Below, in pieces: positions 12,751 to 25,178 of a stretch of 64,000 nt of DNA. Source of the DNA: Stomorhina lunata (taxonomy: Eukaryota; Arthropoda; Insecta; Diptera; Rhiniidae); NCBI GenBank assembly GCA_933228675.1, contig OW121741.1, forward strand, positions 18,279,510 through 18,343,509, read 5' to 3'. The notes under the pieces were generated by a model, which searched no databases, was not told the DNA's origin, and worked only from the letters and a program-made list of their open reading frames with translations. The position numbers and the translations under genes were made by a program. The first letter of the stretch is position 1, and every line of letters begins with the position of its first letter.

Positions 12751-14383
12751 ATTAGGCTATGACTTTGACTGTGACTTCATCTACGACCTAGACTATGACT
12801 GAGATTATGACTTAGACCATGACTTAGACTATGACTTAGACTATGACTTAGACTATGACTTCGACTACGACTTAGACTATGATTTGGACTATGACTTAGA
12901 CAATGACTTAGACTATGACTTAGACTATGACTTAGACTATGACTTAGACTATGACTTAGACTATGACTTAGACTATGACTTAGACTATGACTTAGACTAT
13001 GACTTAGACTATGACTTAGACTATGACTTAGACTATGACTTAGACTATGACTTAGACTATGACTTAGACTATGACTTAGACTATGACTTAGACTATGACT
13101 TAGACTATGACTTAGACTATGACTTAGACTATGACTTAGACTATGACTTAGACTATGACTTACACTATGACTTAGACTACGACTTAGACTGTGACTAAAA
13201 TTATGATTTAGACTATGACTTAGACCATAACTTAGACTATGACTTAGACTTAAACTAAGACTTGGACTAATGCTTATACTATGACTTAGACTATGACTTA
13301 AACTATGACTTAGACTATGATTTAGACTATGATTTAAACTAAGACTATGACTTAGATTATGACTTAGATTATGACTTAGACTATGACTTAGACTACGACT
13401 TAGACTATGATTTAGACTATGACTTAGACTATGACTTAGACTATGACTTAGACTATGACTTAGACTATTACTTAGACTATGACTTAGACTATTACTTAGA
13501 CTATGACTTAGACTTTTACTTAGACTTAGACTACGACTTAGACTATGATTTAGACTATGACTTAGACTATGACTTAGACTATGACTTAGACTATGACTTA
13601 GACTATGACTTAGACTATGACTTAGACTATGACTTAGACTATGACTTAGACTATGACTTAGGCTATGACTTAGATTATGACTTAGACTATGACTTAGACT
13701 ATGACTTAGATTATGACTTAGACTATGACTTAGACTATGACTTAGACTATGACTACGACTTCGGCTATGACTTAGACTATGATTTAGACCATGACGTAGA
13801 CTATGATTTAGACTATGACTTAAACTATGACTTTCACTATGACTTAGACTATGACTTAAACTATGACTTTGACCATGAGTTAGACTATGACTTAGGCTAT
13901 GACTTAGACTATTAAGAAAATTACTATTCAGACTATGACTTAGACTATGACTTATCCTAAGTCATAGTCTATGACTTAAACTAGGACTAAGACTGTGATT
14001 TAGGCTATGACAGATTATGACTTAGATTATGACTTAGACTATGGCTTAGACTTAGACTATGATTTAGACACCGGCTTAGACTATGACTTAGACTATGACT
14101 TAGACTATGACTTAGACTATGACTTAGACTATGACTTAGACTTTGACTTAGACTATGACTTAGACTATAACTTAGACTCTGACTTAGAATATGACTTAGA
14201 CTATGATTTAGACAATGACTCATACTATGACTTAAAATATGACTTAAACTATGACTTATACTATGACTTTTGTTATGACTTAGACTATGGCTTAGATTAT
14301 GACTTAGATAATGACTTATGCTATGACTTGGACTATGACTTAGACTATGACTTAGACTATAACTTAGACCATGATTTAGACTA
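12751..14383 (+). repeat. 12-bp minisatellite (GACTTAGACTAT), second array
   Basis: About 135 copies in the same orientation as 8808-10870, with a very homogeneous core at 12896-13150. A small inverted patch (CCTAAGTCATAG) lies at about 13956. Asp/Leu/Tyr-rich frames here are repeat artefacts. Confidence 0.97.
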
Positions 14384-16511
14384 AAAACTTTTGTAATTAC
14401 TTTAACTTGTATGATAGTTTGTGCTCGCCTAAAATTATACTTCTGTTCTTATACCTCAGCAATTCATTATTTATTGCTACGAATTTTCGTCTTTATCCCT
14501 TAACTGATTTCCTTCATGATTTATCTGTTGTAAAATTCCTCATTCACTTTAACAAAAAAAAAGAAAAAGTATTATATGTATATAAAACAAAAATCCTAAA
14601 TATAACATGACCAGAGCAATATTAATCACAATTGCTGTGGTCAAGTGGAGTGCGGGTTAGTATGGGTTATCTCAACACATTGCTATATGCTTTCATTTCC
14701 GTTAATTTTCTTTTATACTGACCAAACTTGTCTAAAAAAATCTTAATTAAAATTTGCATAATTAATGTTGTTTTTACATTATTACACTTGCCTGACTAAG
14801 TTTGCCGGTAAAAGCAAATGGAGGGGGTCGAATGGATAGGGCAACATACTAATGAAATTAGTTCCCTTTTTAACATAATTTTTGTTATCATGTGGAAAAA
14901 ATGTAACATGGTAATTTTATCTGAATGGCGTAATTTTGTAAATGTGTTTAATTTCGAATGCATTAGATCGGTGGGACTGGCCATAGGCAGAATGTGAATT
15001 TCTGTCTTAATTTTAAATATTTTTTGATATATATTTTTTATTCTTTAAAAAATATTAAAACGATAAAAATCGTAAGATTTTTAAAAAGTTTATAAATTCT
15101 ATGCAAACATTTATAATTTCTAGTTATCTCCTTAAAGTATGCAACACAAATATTTTAAATGCCATTATATTCTATTCAACTGCTGCATATAGGTCTTTAG
15201 TATTAGATAGAGGAATAGAAAATACTTAGAACAACATTTGTATTAAAATTCTATTAAACAATGGATTTCTTGTACTACAATATTCCTAAAAGCAGGTACT
15301 AAAACTTTTAAATTACTAATATTAAAATATTATTAGAACCGAAAGTCATACAGGAGACACTTTTTAGCAATTATTAAACATCAAACTCATTTCTACAAAT
15401 CATTTATTTAAATCTCTTTTATTTTGGAGATCCTAAAAGTAGACAACAAAATTTTTGATATTTCTAAAATCTCTTGATTTAAACCGAAAGCCAGAAAATA
15501 CCAAAAAATTAAACGTCAAGCTCAATTTTGCAAGTCACTTATTTAAATTTGTACCATAATCTATAAATAACCCCAATATTTTTCCTGTTTTTTCCCAAAA
15601 CAAAATTCATTTTCTGTTTATACTCTTTTAATTAATCTCACTTCACTACCAGAAAACAAAAACTATCTGAAATTGACAATAAAATATCTGGTTTAATAAA
15701 TTCTCTAACCAAAGTTCTAATCCGAACAAGAAAAAAACACAAAAATTATACTATAAATTTTCATCAACATTAACTACAGAGCCTGAAAGATATGCAACAC
15801 ATTCAAACCAGACATTTGCCGAATGGCTTTAATAAAAGCAAAATAATAAAGAGCATTTTGTTAGGCTTGTCATTGGAGTTTTTATAGATGATTCTCGATG
15901 TAATGGCTGCTGGTTATTGTTTAGCATTTCAATATTCAAAATTGGGAATAAAAAAATAACGTTTCCAGCTGACACATGTAAAAAATGTCTGTATATGTAT
16001 GTGTGTTGTCTGGCGGTTGTGTTTCTGTATGAGTGTGTGGAATTCCTTGCTAACGAGAGCATACCCGGAGTTTTATTTTCTTTTTTCCCTCAATGACGCG
16101 ATTTTTATTTGTTTCCATGTCGTGATATTTTTGTCTGCAATGCGCTAACAAATGCTGAGGTAAACAGATGGTAAAATAAATGTTTTTGTTGGAACACAAC
16201 GAAAAAATAAATAAAAATCACATAAATAATACAAAAAAATTACAAAAAATCAAACCAGAAAAATTTAAATAAACCCGGAAGGGGTGTGACAGACAGCGCA
16301 GTGAAATCTATATCTTCAATCTCCCAAGCCAAATTAGTAAAAATATAAAATTTTAATAATGTCGCAGCTTAATGTATTTTTAAACATTTTTTTGCAGCAT
16401 ATTTTTATATGTTTTTGTTTGTCACAAAAGTATTGCATAATTTTGGGGTGGCCTCCGTCATTAGGTACTTACATATTTTGAGGGAAAATGTAAAAAATTG
16501 CTAATAATCAA
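14384..16511. other. Gene-free AT-rich stretch between opposed 12-mer arrays
   Basis: No coding frame or RNA gene was recognised. The composition is ordinary AT-rich fly intergenic DNA. Confidence 0.6.
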
Positions 16512-18630
16512 CATAGTCTAAGTCATAGAATAAGTCATAGTCTAAGTCATAGTCATAGTCTAAGTCACAGTCTAAGTCATAGTCTAAGTCATAGTCTAAG
16601 TCATAGTCTAAGTCATAGTCTAAGTCATAGTCTGAGTCATAGTCTTAGTCATAGGCTAAGTCATAGTCTAAGTCCTAGTTTAAGTCATAGCCTAAGTCAT
16701 AGTCTAAGTAATAGTCTAAGTCATAGTCTAAGTCATAGTCTAAGTCATAGTCTAAGTCATAGTCTAAATCATACTCTAAGTCATAGTCTAAGTCATAGTC
16801 TAAGTCATAGTCTAAGTCATAGTCTAAGTCATAGTCTAAGTCATAGTCTAAGTCATAGTCTAAGTCATAGTCTAAGTCATAGTCTAAATCATAGTCTAAG
16901 TCATAGTCTAAGTCATAGTCTAAGTCATAGTCTAAGTCATAGTCTAAGTCATAGTCTAAGTCATAGTCTAAGTCATAGTCTAAGTCATAGTCTAAGTCAG
17001 TCTAAGTCATAGTCTAAGTCATAGTGTAAGTCATAGTCTAAGTCATAGTGTAAGTCATAGTCTAAATCATAGTCTAAGTCATAGTGTAAGTCATAGTCTA
17101 ATTCATAGTCTAAGTCATAGTCTAAGCCATAGTCTAAGTCATAGTCTAAGTCATAGTATAAGTCATAGTCTAAGTCATAGCCTAAGTCATAGTCTAAGTC
17201 ATAGTTTAAGTCATAGTCTAAGACATAGTCTAAGTCATAGTCTAAGTCATAGTCTAAGTCATAGTCTAAGTCATAGTCTAAGTCATAGTCTAAGTCATAG
17301 TCTAAGTCATAGTCTAAGTCATAGTCTAAGTCATAGTCTAAGTCATAGTCTAAGTCATAGTCTAAGTCATAGTCTAAGTCATAGTCTAAGTCATAGTCTA
17401 AGTTAAAGTCTAAGTCATAGTCTAAGTCATAGTCTAAGTCATAGTGTAAGTCATAGTCTAAATCATAGTCTAAGTCATAGTGTAAGTCATAGTCTAAGTC
17501 ATAGTCGAAGTCATAGTCTAAGCCATAGTCTAAGTCATAGTCTAAGTCATAGTCTAAATCATAGTATAAGTCATAGTCTAAGTCATAGCCTAAGTCATAG
17601 TCTAAGTCATAGTTTAAGTCATAGTCTAAGACATAGTCTAAGTCATAGTCATAGTCTAAGTCATAGTCTAAGTCATAGTCTAAGTCATAGTCTAAGTCAT
17701 AGTCTAAGTCATAGTCTAAGTCATAGTCTAAGTCATAGTCTAAGTCATAGTCTAAGTCATAGTCTAAGTCATAGTTTAAGTCATAGTCTAAGTCATAGTC
17801 TAAGTTAAAGTCTAAGTTAAAGTCTAAGTCATAGTCTAAGTCATAGTCTAAGTCATAGTCTAAGTCATAGTCTAAGTCATAGTCTAAGTTTTAGTCTAAT
17901 TTATAGTCGTAGTCTAAGTTATAATCTAAGTCATAGTCTAAGTCATAGCCTAAGTCATAGTTTAAGTCATAGTCTAAGTCATAGTCTAAGTCATAGTCTA
18001 AGTCATAGTCTAAGTCATAGTCTAAGTCATAGTCTAAGTCATAGTCTAAGTCATAGTCTAAGTCATAGTCTAAGTCATAGTCTAAGTCATAGTCTAAGTC
18101 ATAGTCTAAGTCATAGTCTAAGTCATAGTCTAAGTCATAGTCTAAGTCATAGTCTAAGTCATAGTCTAAGTCATAGTCTAAGTCATAGTCTAAGTCATAG
18201 TCTAAGTCATAGTCTAAGTCATAGTCTAAGTCATAGTCTAAATCATAGTCTAAGTCATAGTCATAGTCTAAGTCATAGTCTATGTCATAGTCTAAGTCAT
18301 AGTCTAAGTCATGGTCTAAGTCATAGTCTAAGTCATAGTCTAAGTCATAGTCTAAGTCGTAGTCTTAGTCATAGTCTAAGTCATAGTCTAAGTCATATTC
18401 TAAGTCATAGTCTAAGTCATAGTCTAAGTCGTAGTCTTAGTCATAGTCTAAGTCATAGTCTAAGTCATATTCTAAGTCATAGTCTAAGTCATAGTCTAAG
18501 TTACAGTCTAGGTTATAGTCTAATTTATAGTCATAGTCTAAGTTATAATCTAAGTCATAGTCGATGACATGGTCTAAGTCATAGTCTATATCATAGTCTA
18601 AGTCACAATCTAAGTCATAGGTTAAGTCTT
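16512..18630 (-). repeat. 12-bp minisatellite, inverted orientation (AGTCATAGTCTA on plus)
   Basis: About 175 copies of the reverse complement of the 8808-10870 unit. Internal duplications are visible: a variant block (TCTAAGCCATAG, CCTAAGTC, TTTAAGTC, AGACATAG) at 17121 recurs at 17517, about 400 bp later. A 72-bp duplication places GTAGTCTTAG at 18359 and 18431. Confidence 0.97.
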
Positions 18631-21354
18631 GTGTAAAGTATAATTTTTTACACATCCTCCCTTTTATTCCCCCCTTAATTTTTATTTCCTTTATCCATTT
18701 CCTTCCTACTCATCCTGGTCGTGATGTTCGCCAAACAATGCCATCATAATGATAATTCTATATAGCAAATTTTACTTAAAAAAAATATTTCCGTTTTTCT
18801 TTTTTATAGCGCATAAGTACACAAATTGACGCATAAACACAATTACATAAAATAACAGACATGCATATGCATGCACACAGAAAGAAAAGACGGACAATAT
18901 GAAAGCTTTCACTTTTTACTTGAAATGGTTTTATGTGCTTTGACTTAATGTACTCTCGTATGTATGTAAATGTGAGCATAGTCATAGTCACAGCTTTTGA
19001 AGGAGCTAAATTTTGTATACGACTCAAAAAAGTTGTTTCAGTTCCAAAGGCATAATTTCGAAACTAAAATATGCCTTGGATGCTTTAAGGGAATGGTAAT
19101 GGGAGTGGATTTGCAATGCAAATGCATATTTTAGTTGTGGGCAAAAATAACAGCTGAAATATGAGTTTGAATGAAAGTTTGCCGTTTAGATTTAAGTACT
19201 TTTCTGGAATTTAAAACTAAACCCTTAAAATAGACTTTAGTTCTATGCATAAAATCAAAATGTTGGCAAATGTTTGCAGACATAATGCAAATAAATTCGT
19301 TTGAGTTGTGTGTTTAAGAATAAATTTTGTTTGTTTATAAAATTTTTGGAATTATTTAAAGAAACTAAAAATGTTTGAGCAAAAGTTAGATAAAATTATA
19401 TTTAATTAAAATAGCCTTAAGATATGCTTTGCGGTAGAGAACTTAAATATTTTCTTGGTTTGCTGCGATTAACATTACAATTTGTTTCTTAATATTTTTA
19501 ACAAAACTAATACTAATACTAACTGATACTTATATTGATACTTGTATAAGTATTGCTATATTTACAAGTATTAAATAGGTCTTACTGCCAGTATTAGTGC
19601 TTTTTAAGTAATAGTATCTATTTGACTATTAGTAATTAATATCTAAAGTATTTAAATTATATTTGAATACTAATTAAAATCCTTTTTCAAACCCTTTTTA
19701 TATTTTAAAAATTCATTCGATATTGCTGCCATAGCTTTCCATTTAAATAATTGAAAATGTGGCCAAAAAAACTTTAACTTCATTATATTAAAAGCCTTAT
19801 AAAAAGCATTTGAATACATAAAACAAATTTAAAATATACTGTAAGGAGTTCTGAAAACTTTTGAAGTGTCTAGAAAGAAATTCAAATACAAAATCTCTCC
19901 TTTACTACCAACAAATACTTGTCAATTGTCTGCACAGGGATATCCTTGATTAACATAAATATACTTGAATCTAACATTCAACTAGATTTTCAAGTTTTGT
20001 TGTCTATTTTTAGGCTTTTAAAGAGATTACAAGTTTTCATTAAACAGACAAAGATTTCCAAGTCAATTGGCTTGAGCGGCAAGAGATAATGAAGAAATAG
20101 AAAAAATAAAAGCATTTCTTATTATGTTCGAAAGCAAAGAAAGAATTAAAATGTATAACATACCCCAAGGTGTTATAAGTAAAATGTGTTGACTCGGTAA
20201 TTGGAACTTGTTAGATAATTTAGAGAAGTGAAGCAAATTAAGGAATAAAATGAAAGTTAAAGTCAAATGCTTAAATTAATGTTAAATTTTATTTGTTAAA
20301 AGTTTATAAAATGAGCAATTTCTTACAAACTTTTTTTTTTATTTTATCTCATACAATTATCCTTAAACATAAGTTTCTCTTCCTTTTTCAAAACTTGTCA
20401 TTTTAATTAAATCAAACTTTTAGAATGACTGGGATTAGGGACAACTGGTGGCTAAAAAACAAAGTTTTTTTTTCAAAGTCTTAGAAAGCTTTAAGATAAT
20501 AATACAAAACAAACCTGAGGATTATTTTCTAAAAAAAAGGATTTCTTAGAAATTTATGATTATTTTTTTTATTAAAAGTTATATAAAAATAAAATATTTT
20601 TATATGTTTGTACTAAATATTGGACTTAAATTAAATCCCTGTTATTTGTTAGCAAAATTTTCTTTACAAATTTAACAAAAAAAAATTTCTTTTTTTTTGT
20701 GGCAAAGAATGCCACATATTCCCCAGCTTAAAATATATTTTATATAAATTCATATGTAACTTAATTCTTTATATGAAAATCCAAAAAAAGGAAAAACTCA
20801 TGTAAAAAACATCCTTTTTTATAGAAGTCAAACAAACACATACCGCCGCCACCCACGTTAATGAAACTTCATGAGTTTAATAATTGAGTTTTTCCGTTTT
20901 ATTCTTTAGTGGTTTTCGCCGAATGATTGCAAGAGAGATAGAAAAAAAAGGCTAAAAGAAGAATTAAAGCTTAAAGTAGTCGAGTATATTGCTGCAGCCT
21001 GATTCGGTAAGCAGCACAAAGAACGAAATATAAATTAAAACCACTGATGTTTATAGTTGTTAGTGGATTGGGGTTGGGAGTTAAGTGCTAAAGTCTTCTT
21101 TCCAACATATTGTAGTGCCAAACTATAAAATATTGTATAGAATTAAGAAGGAAAAATCTCCCGAAAGTATGCTTTGAGTTATTGTTAAACAAACAAATGG
21201 GAAAATTGAGAGTATGTCATTGAAAACTTCTTTGAAAAATTTAATCTTATATATGGAAAACTTAATAGCAACTTCAAACTTAATAAATATGGTTTAACAA
21301 TAATACGAATGGAAATATGTATATGTTAAAATGTATGTACTAAACATAATTCTA
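18631..21354. other. Gene-free AT-rich stretch
   Basis: Several short frames on the minus strand (18776-19027, 20063-20266) lack any recognisable domain. An ACTAATACTAAC-like patch near 19505-19560 resembles the array starting at 21355. Confidence 0.55.
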
Positions 21355-22883
21355 AGACTGATACCTTTTTCAATGCTTTTACCTGTGCTTATACTAATAC
21401 TATTTTTTTACTACAACTGATTCTAATACTAATACCAATATGTACTAATATAAGTAATAATACAGAAACTAATGCTTATAATAATAATTATATTAATAGT
21501 GATACTAATACTGGTACTTACACTGACACTTATATTGGTAATAATACCGATGCTAATACCGAAACTAATACTGATACCAACATCGATATACTGTTACTGG
21601 GACACTTACATTGATTATAATACTGATATTAATCATGATATAAATACTGATACTAATGCCGATATTATACTAATACTGATACTTACACTAATACTGATTC
21701 TACTACTGACACTGATACTAATATCGATCCTGGTACTAATACTGATACTTAAACCATTACTAATACTTATACTAATAGCGATACTTATACTTATACTACT
21801 ACTGATACTAATACTGATACTAATACTGATACTCTTACTGTTACTAATACTGATACTAATGCTGCTACTAATACTGATACTAATATTGATACTCATACTG
21901 ATACTAATACTGATACTAATACTGATACACATACTGATACAAATACTTATACTATTAATAATACTGATTCTAAAACTAATACTGATACCTATATAAGTAC
22001 TAATACTGATACTTATACCGATACTAATAGTTATACTAATATTGAAACTTATACTGATACTAATATTACTAATACTGATATTGATAATTATACTTACACT
22101 GATACTAATATTACTGATACTGATACTTATACTGATACATATAGTGATACTAAAACCGATACCAATACTTATACTTTTACCGTTACTGATACTAATATTG
22201 ATACAAATACTGATACTAATACTGAACCTTGTACTAATACTGATACTTATTCTGATACTCATACTGATACTAACACTTATACAAATACTGATACTAATAC
22301 TGATACTTATACTAATACTGATACTTATACTAATACTGATACTAATACTGATGCTAATACTGATGCTGATATTTATACTAATACTGATACCTATACACTG
22401 ATACTTGTACAATGATACTTATTCTAATACTAATACTGATACCAATACTGATCATAATACTGACACTAATTCTTATACTAATACTAGTACTAATACTGAT
22501 ACTTATGCTAATACTAACACTTATTCTAATACTGATACTAATACTGATACTTATACTGATACTAATATTGACAATTATATTGATACTTATGCCGATACTA
22601 ATAGTGATACTAATATTGAAGCTTATACTGATTCTAATATTAATACTGATACTTACACTAATACTGGTACTTATGCTAATACTGATACTTATACTAATTC
22701 TGATACTCATACTGATACTTATACTGGCACTTATACTGATACTAATACTGATACTAATACCGATACTAATAGTGATACTAAAACTGATACTTATACTGAT
22801 ACTAATACTGTTTCTAATACTGACGCTAATAATGATACTAATACTGATATAGTATAATGATATTGATACTAATATTGACACTA
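21355..22883 (+). repeat. 6/12-bp minisatellite (ACTAATACTGAT), main block
   Basis: Variants of ACTAAT, ACTGAT and ACTTAT hexamers alternate across about 1.5 kb. Frames rich in Ile/Leu or Asn/Thr/Asp on both strands are repeat artefacts. The array is interrupted at 22884 by a TIR element and resumes at 23274. Confidence 0.95.
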
Positions 22884-23272
22884 CCCTGCAGTAAATGCCG
22901 TCAGAGAAACAATACTGTTTTGCTATTGACAATGTCTCCAGTACTACTTGCCTATTTTGCCCCATCCAATGTTATCTACTATTGACATTTAACATTTAGA
23001 GTTCCTACGAAATCTACCAGTAGACATTACCACTATTTACTTAGTATTGACTTTGTAGTTCTTTTGGTCCAAATGGAGACATTGGGATCAAATCGGGGCC
23101 TATTGATATACATATATGTTGACACATTCGTTGACAATGTCACCAGATATATACTAGAATAGTTGTCTCTATATATTCACTATTTCAGTACTGAACTAAA
23201 ATTGGGAACATTTGAATTGATGTTACACAAAGTGTTGACATGGAGACACATGACCCCAGTTTTACTACAGGG
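22884..23272. mobile_element. 389-bp MITE-like element with terminal inverted repeats
   Basis: The left end CCCTGCAGTAAA and the right end TTTACTACAGGG are inverted copies with one mismatch. Both are flanked by TA (22882-22883 and 23273-23274), and the minisatellite continues on each side. A TA duplication with short TIRs fits a Tc1/mariner-type or similar non-autonomous DNA transposon; the superfamily is inferred. It has no coding capacity. Confidence 0.75.
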
Positions 23273-23443
23273 TAGTATTGTTACTTATACTAATACTGAT
23301 ACTAATACTGATACAAATACTGATACTCATACTGATACTAATACTATTACTGATACTAATAATGTTACTAATATTGACACTAATATTGATACCAATACTG
23401 ATACTAATATTGATACTTTTAATAATACTTATACTGATATATG
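23273..23443 (+). repeat. ACTAATACTGAT minisatellite, distal block
   Basis: This is the continuation of the 21355-22883 array beyond the inserted TIR element, with the same hexamer mix. Confidence 0.93.
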
Positions 23444-23458
23444 ATAATGCTTTAAATA

Positions 23459-23461
<3 letters not shown>

Positions 23462-23493
<32 letters not shown>
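23462..23493. repeat. (TA)n microsatellite
   Basis: About 16 uninterrupted TA dinucleotides. Confidence 0.95.
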
Positions 23494-23494
<1 letters not shown>

Positions 23495-24978
23495 CAAATA
23501 TAATAAATAAATATATAAATATAAATATAATATAAAAAATACTGATAATGCTTTAAAATAGGTAAATAGGATCGTAACGAATGTGAAGTGACGAATGTTT
23601 AAGTCCGAAAGTCGACTATATGGATCTACAAATGCACTAAAGCAAATCTCAACTAAAGCCATTCGGGATTGGGTTTCCCGAAAAACTGCACCGTACTATA
23701 TGAGCAACAAAAAACGATCAATTCTGTATGGTACACAATGAAGGTACCTGGATCAATGAAGGTAAAAATTCTAGACCTTCTTTTAAAGGGGAATAAAATA
23801 AACAGCGAAAAGCTCATATAATAATTATTATTAATTATTATTGTAATAAAGGGACTTGATAAATCCCTAAATGTTTACAGAATACATTTTGATCCAGCGG
23901 CTCTTAACCAGTCTCAATCTTCCTCAAAAGAACTGTTAATTTAAATTGGTATACAATGAAGACTGTACCTAACAGCAGGATAAGTAATACAACTACTTAG
24001 TCTGAAACTGATAGCTTTTCTGAAACCTAGATCTTTAAAATAAAAAAATTCTAGATCTTCTTAAAAAAGGTAAAAAGCTTTTAGAATTATTCCAGAATTT
24101 GATAAAAATGAGCCGGAAACACAGACTAGCAGGCGAAGAGAAAGTACTGAAATGTGGGAAAGGGCTGGTTATAAAGGTCATTTAGAAAGCGGAAGCTGAA
24201 GGCACTTTTTCTAAGAACACGTTAAATATTATTGAGTCATATCAGATTATGATCCAAAATAAAATTTATTCTTAGACTTATTCTTATTCTTAGACTTAGA
24301 CTTCAACAATCAGGTCTTAGATTACACAATCTTGCTTGCAATGAAGCCTCTGCAATATTCTCAGCTTTCATTTAATTTTTTTTCTGAATACTAAACCTTA
24401 GGTCTCAGCCGCCTAGAACTTAATCTAGTAAAACATGTTTTTATTTAGTATAAAAATTAGCACTTCTATGAGAACAAAACTCATTAGCGAATTTTGCCGA
24501 CAAACTAGAGAAAAACGAGATAAAACTTAAGAAAAATGAATCATAAACTTAGAGTTCAATAACTGAGAAAAATAAAATTTAAAATTGGAAAATTTTATAA
24601 AAAGAAAAATTAAATTTTAATATGATTATTAAACTCCTAAAGGTAATGGGAATTTGTGTTAATGTGTTATGACAAAAATATGAAAAAAAAAAAAATAAAC
24701 TTCCTTTTGAGATTTTTATCAGTCCTTTTAACATACAGACAGTGGAAGTTACACACTTGTCTTCATTTGTTTGGGAGGGGGACGGACTCATGATGATGAG
24801 TTGGAAAAGTCAAGTGTTTTCATGTGTATAAAAACATCTATGCCTTTAAGCATCTTGTAACTAGAGTCATAACGTGATTTTTATGACTTTTAAATGCAGT
24901 TTCATCCATGTAAAGCTCATTTTAGTATTTATTTGGATTTCAGTTGTGATGAGGAGGAATTGGTTGCTTTCTGTATTT
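23494..24978. other. Gene-free stretch before the assembly gap
   Basis: No convincing coding frame was found. A small TTCTTAGACTTA cluster (about 24270-24305) echoes the 12-mer arrays. Confidence 0.55.
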
Positions 24979-25178
24979 NNNNNNNNNNNNNNNNNNNNNN
25001 NNNNNNNNNNNNNNNNNNNNNNNNNNNNNNNNNNNNNNNNNNNNNNNNNNNNNNNNNNNNNNNNNNNNNNNNNNNNNNNNNNNNNNNNNNNNNNNNNNNN
25101 NNNNNNNNNNNNNNNNNNNNNNNNNNNNNNNNNNNNNNNNNNNNNNNNNNNNNNNNNNNNNNNNNNNNNNNNNNNNNN
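24979..25178. other. Assembly gap (200 N)
   Basis: Exactly 200 N lie at the left edge of the 20-kb satellite. The round number suggests a gap of unknown true size, so the satellite may extend further. Confidence 0.99.

Noticed and set aside
12884..13198. Asp-Leu-Asp-Tyr repeat 'protein'
   Set aside because: Direct translation of the 12-bp repeat; start and end coincide with random variants in the array.
21472..22965. Long Ile/Leu or Ile/Ser frames that look like membrane proteins
   Set aside because: Products of the ACTAATACTGAT minisatellite, open on both strands in several frames.
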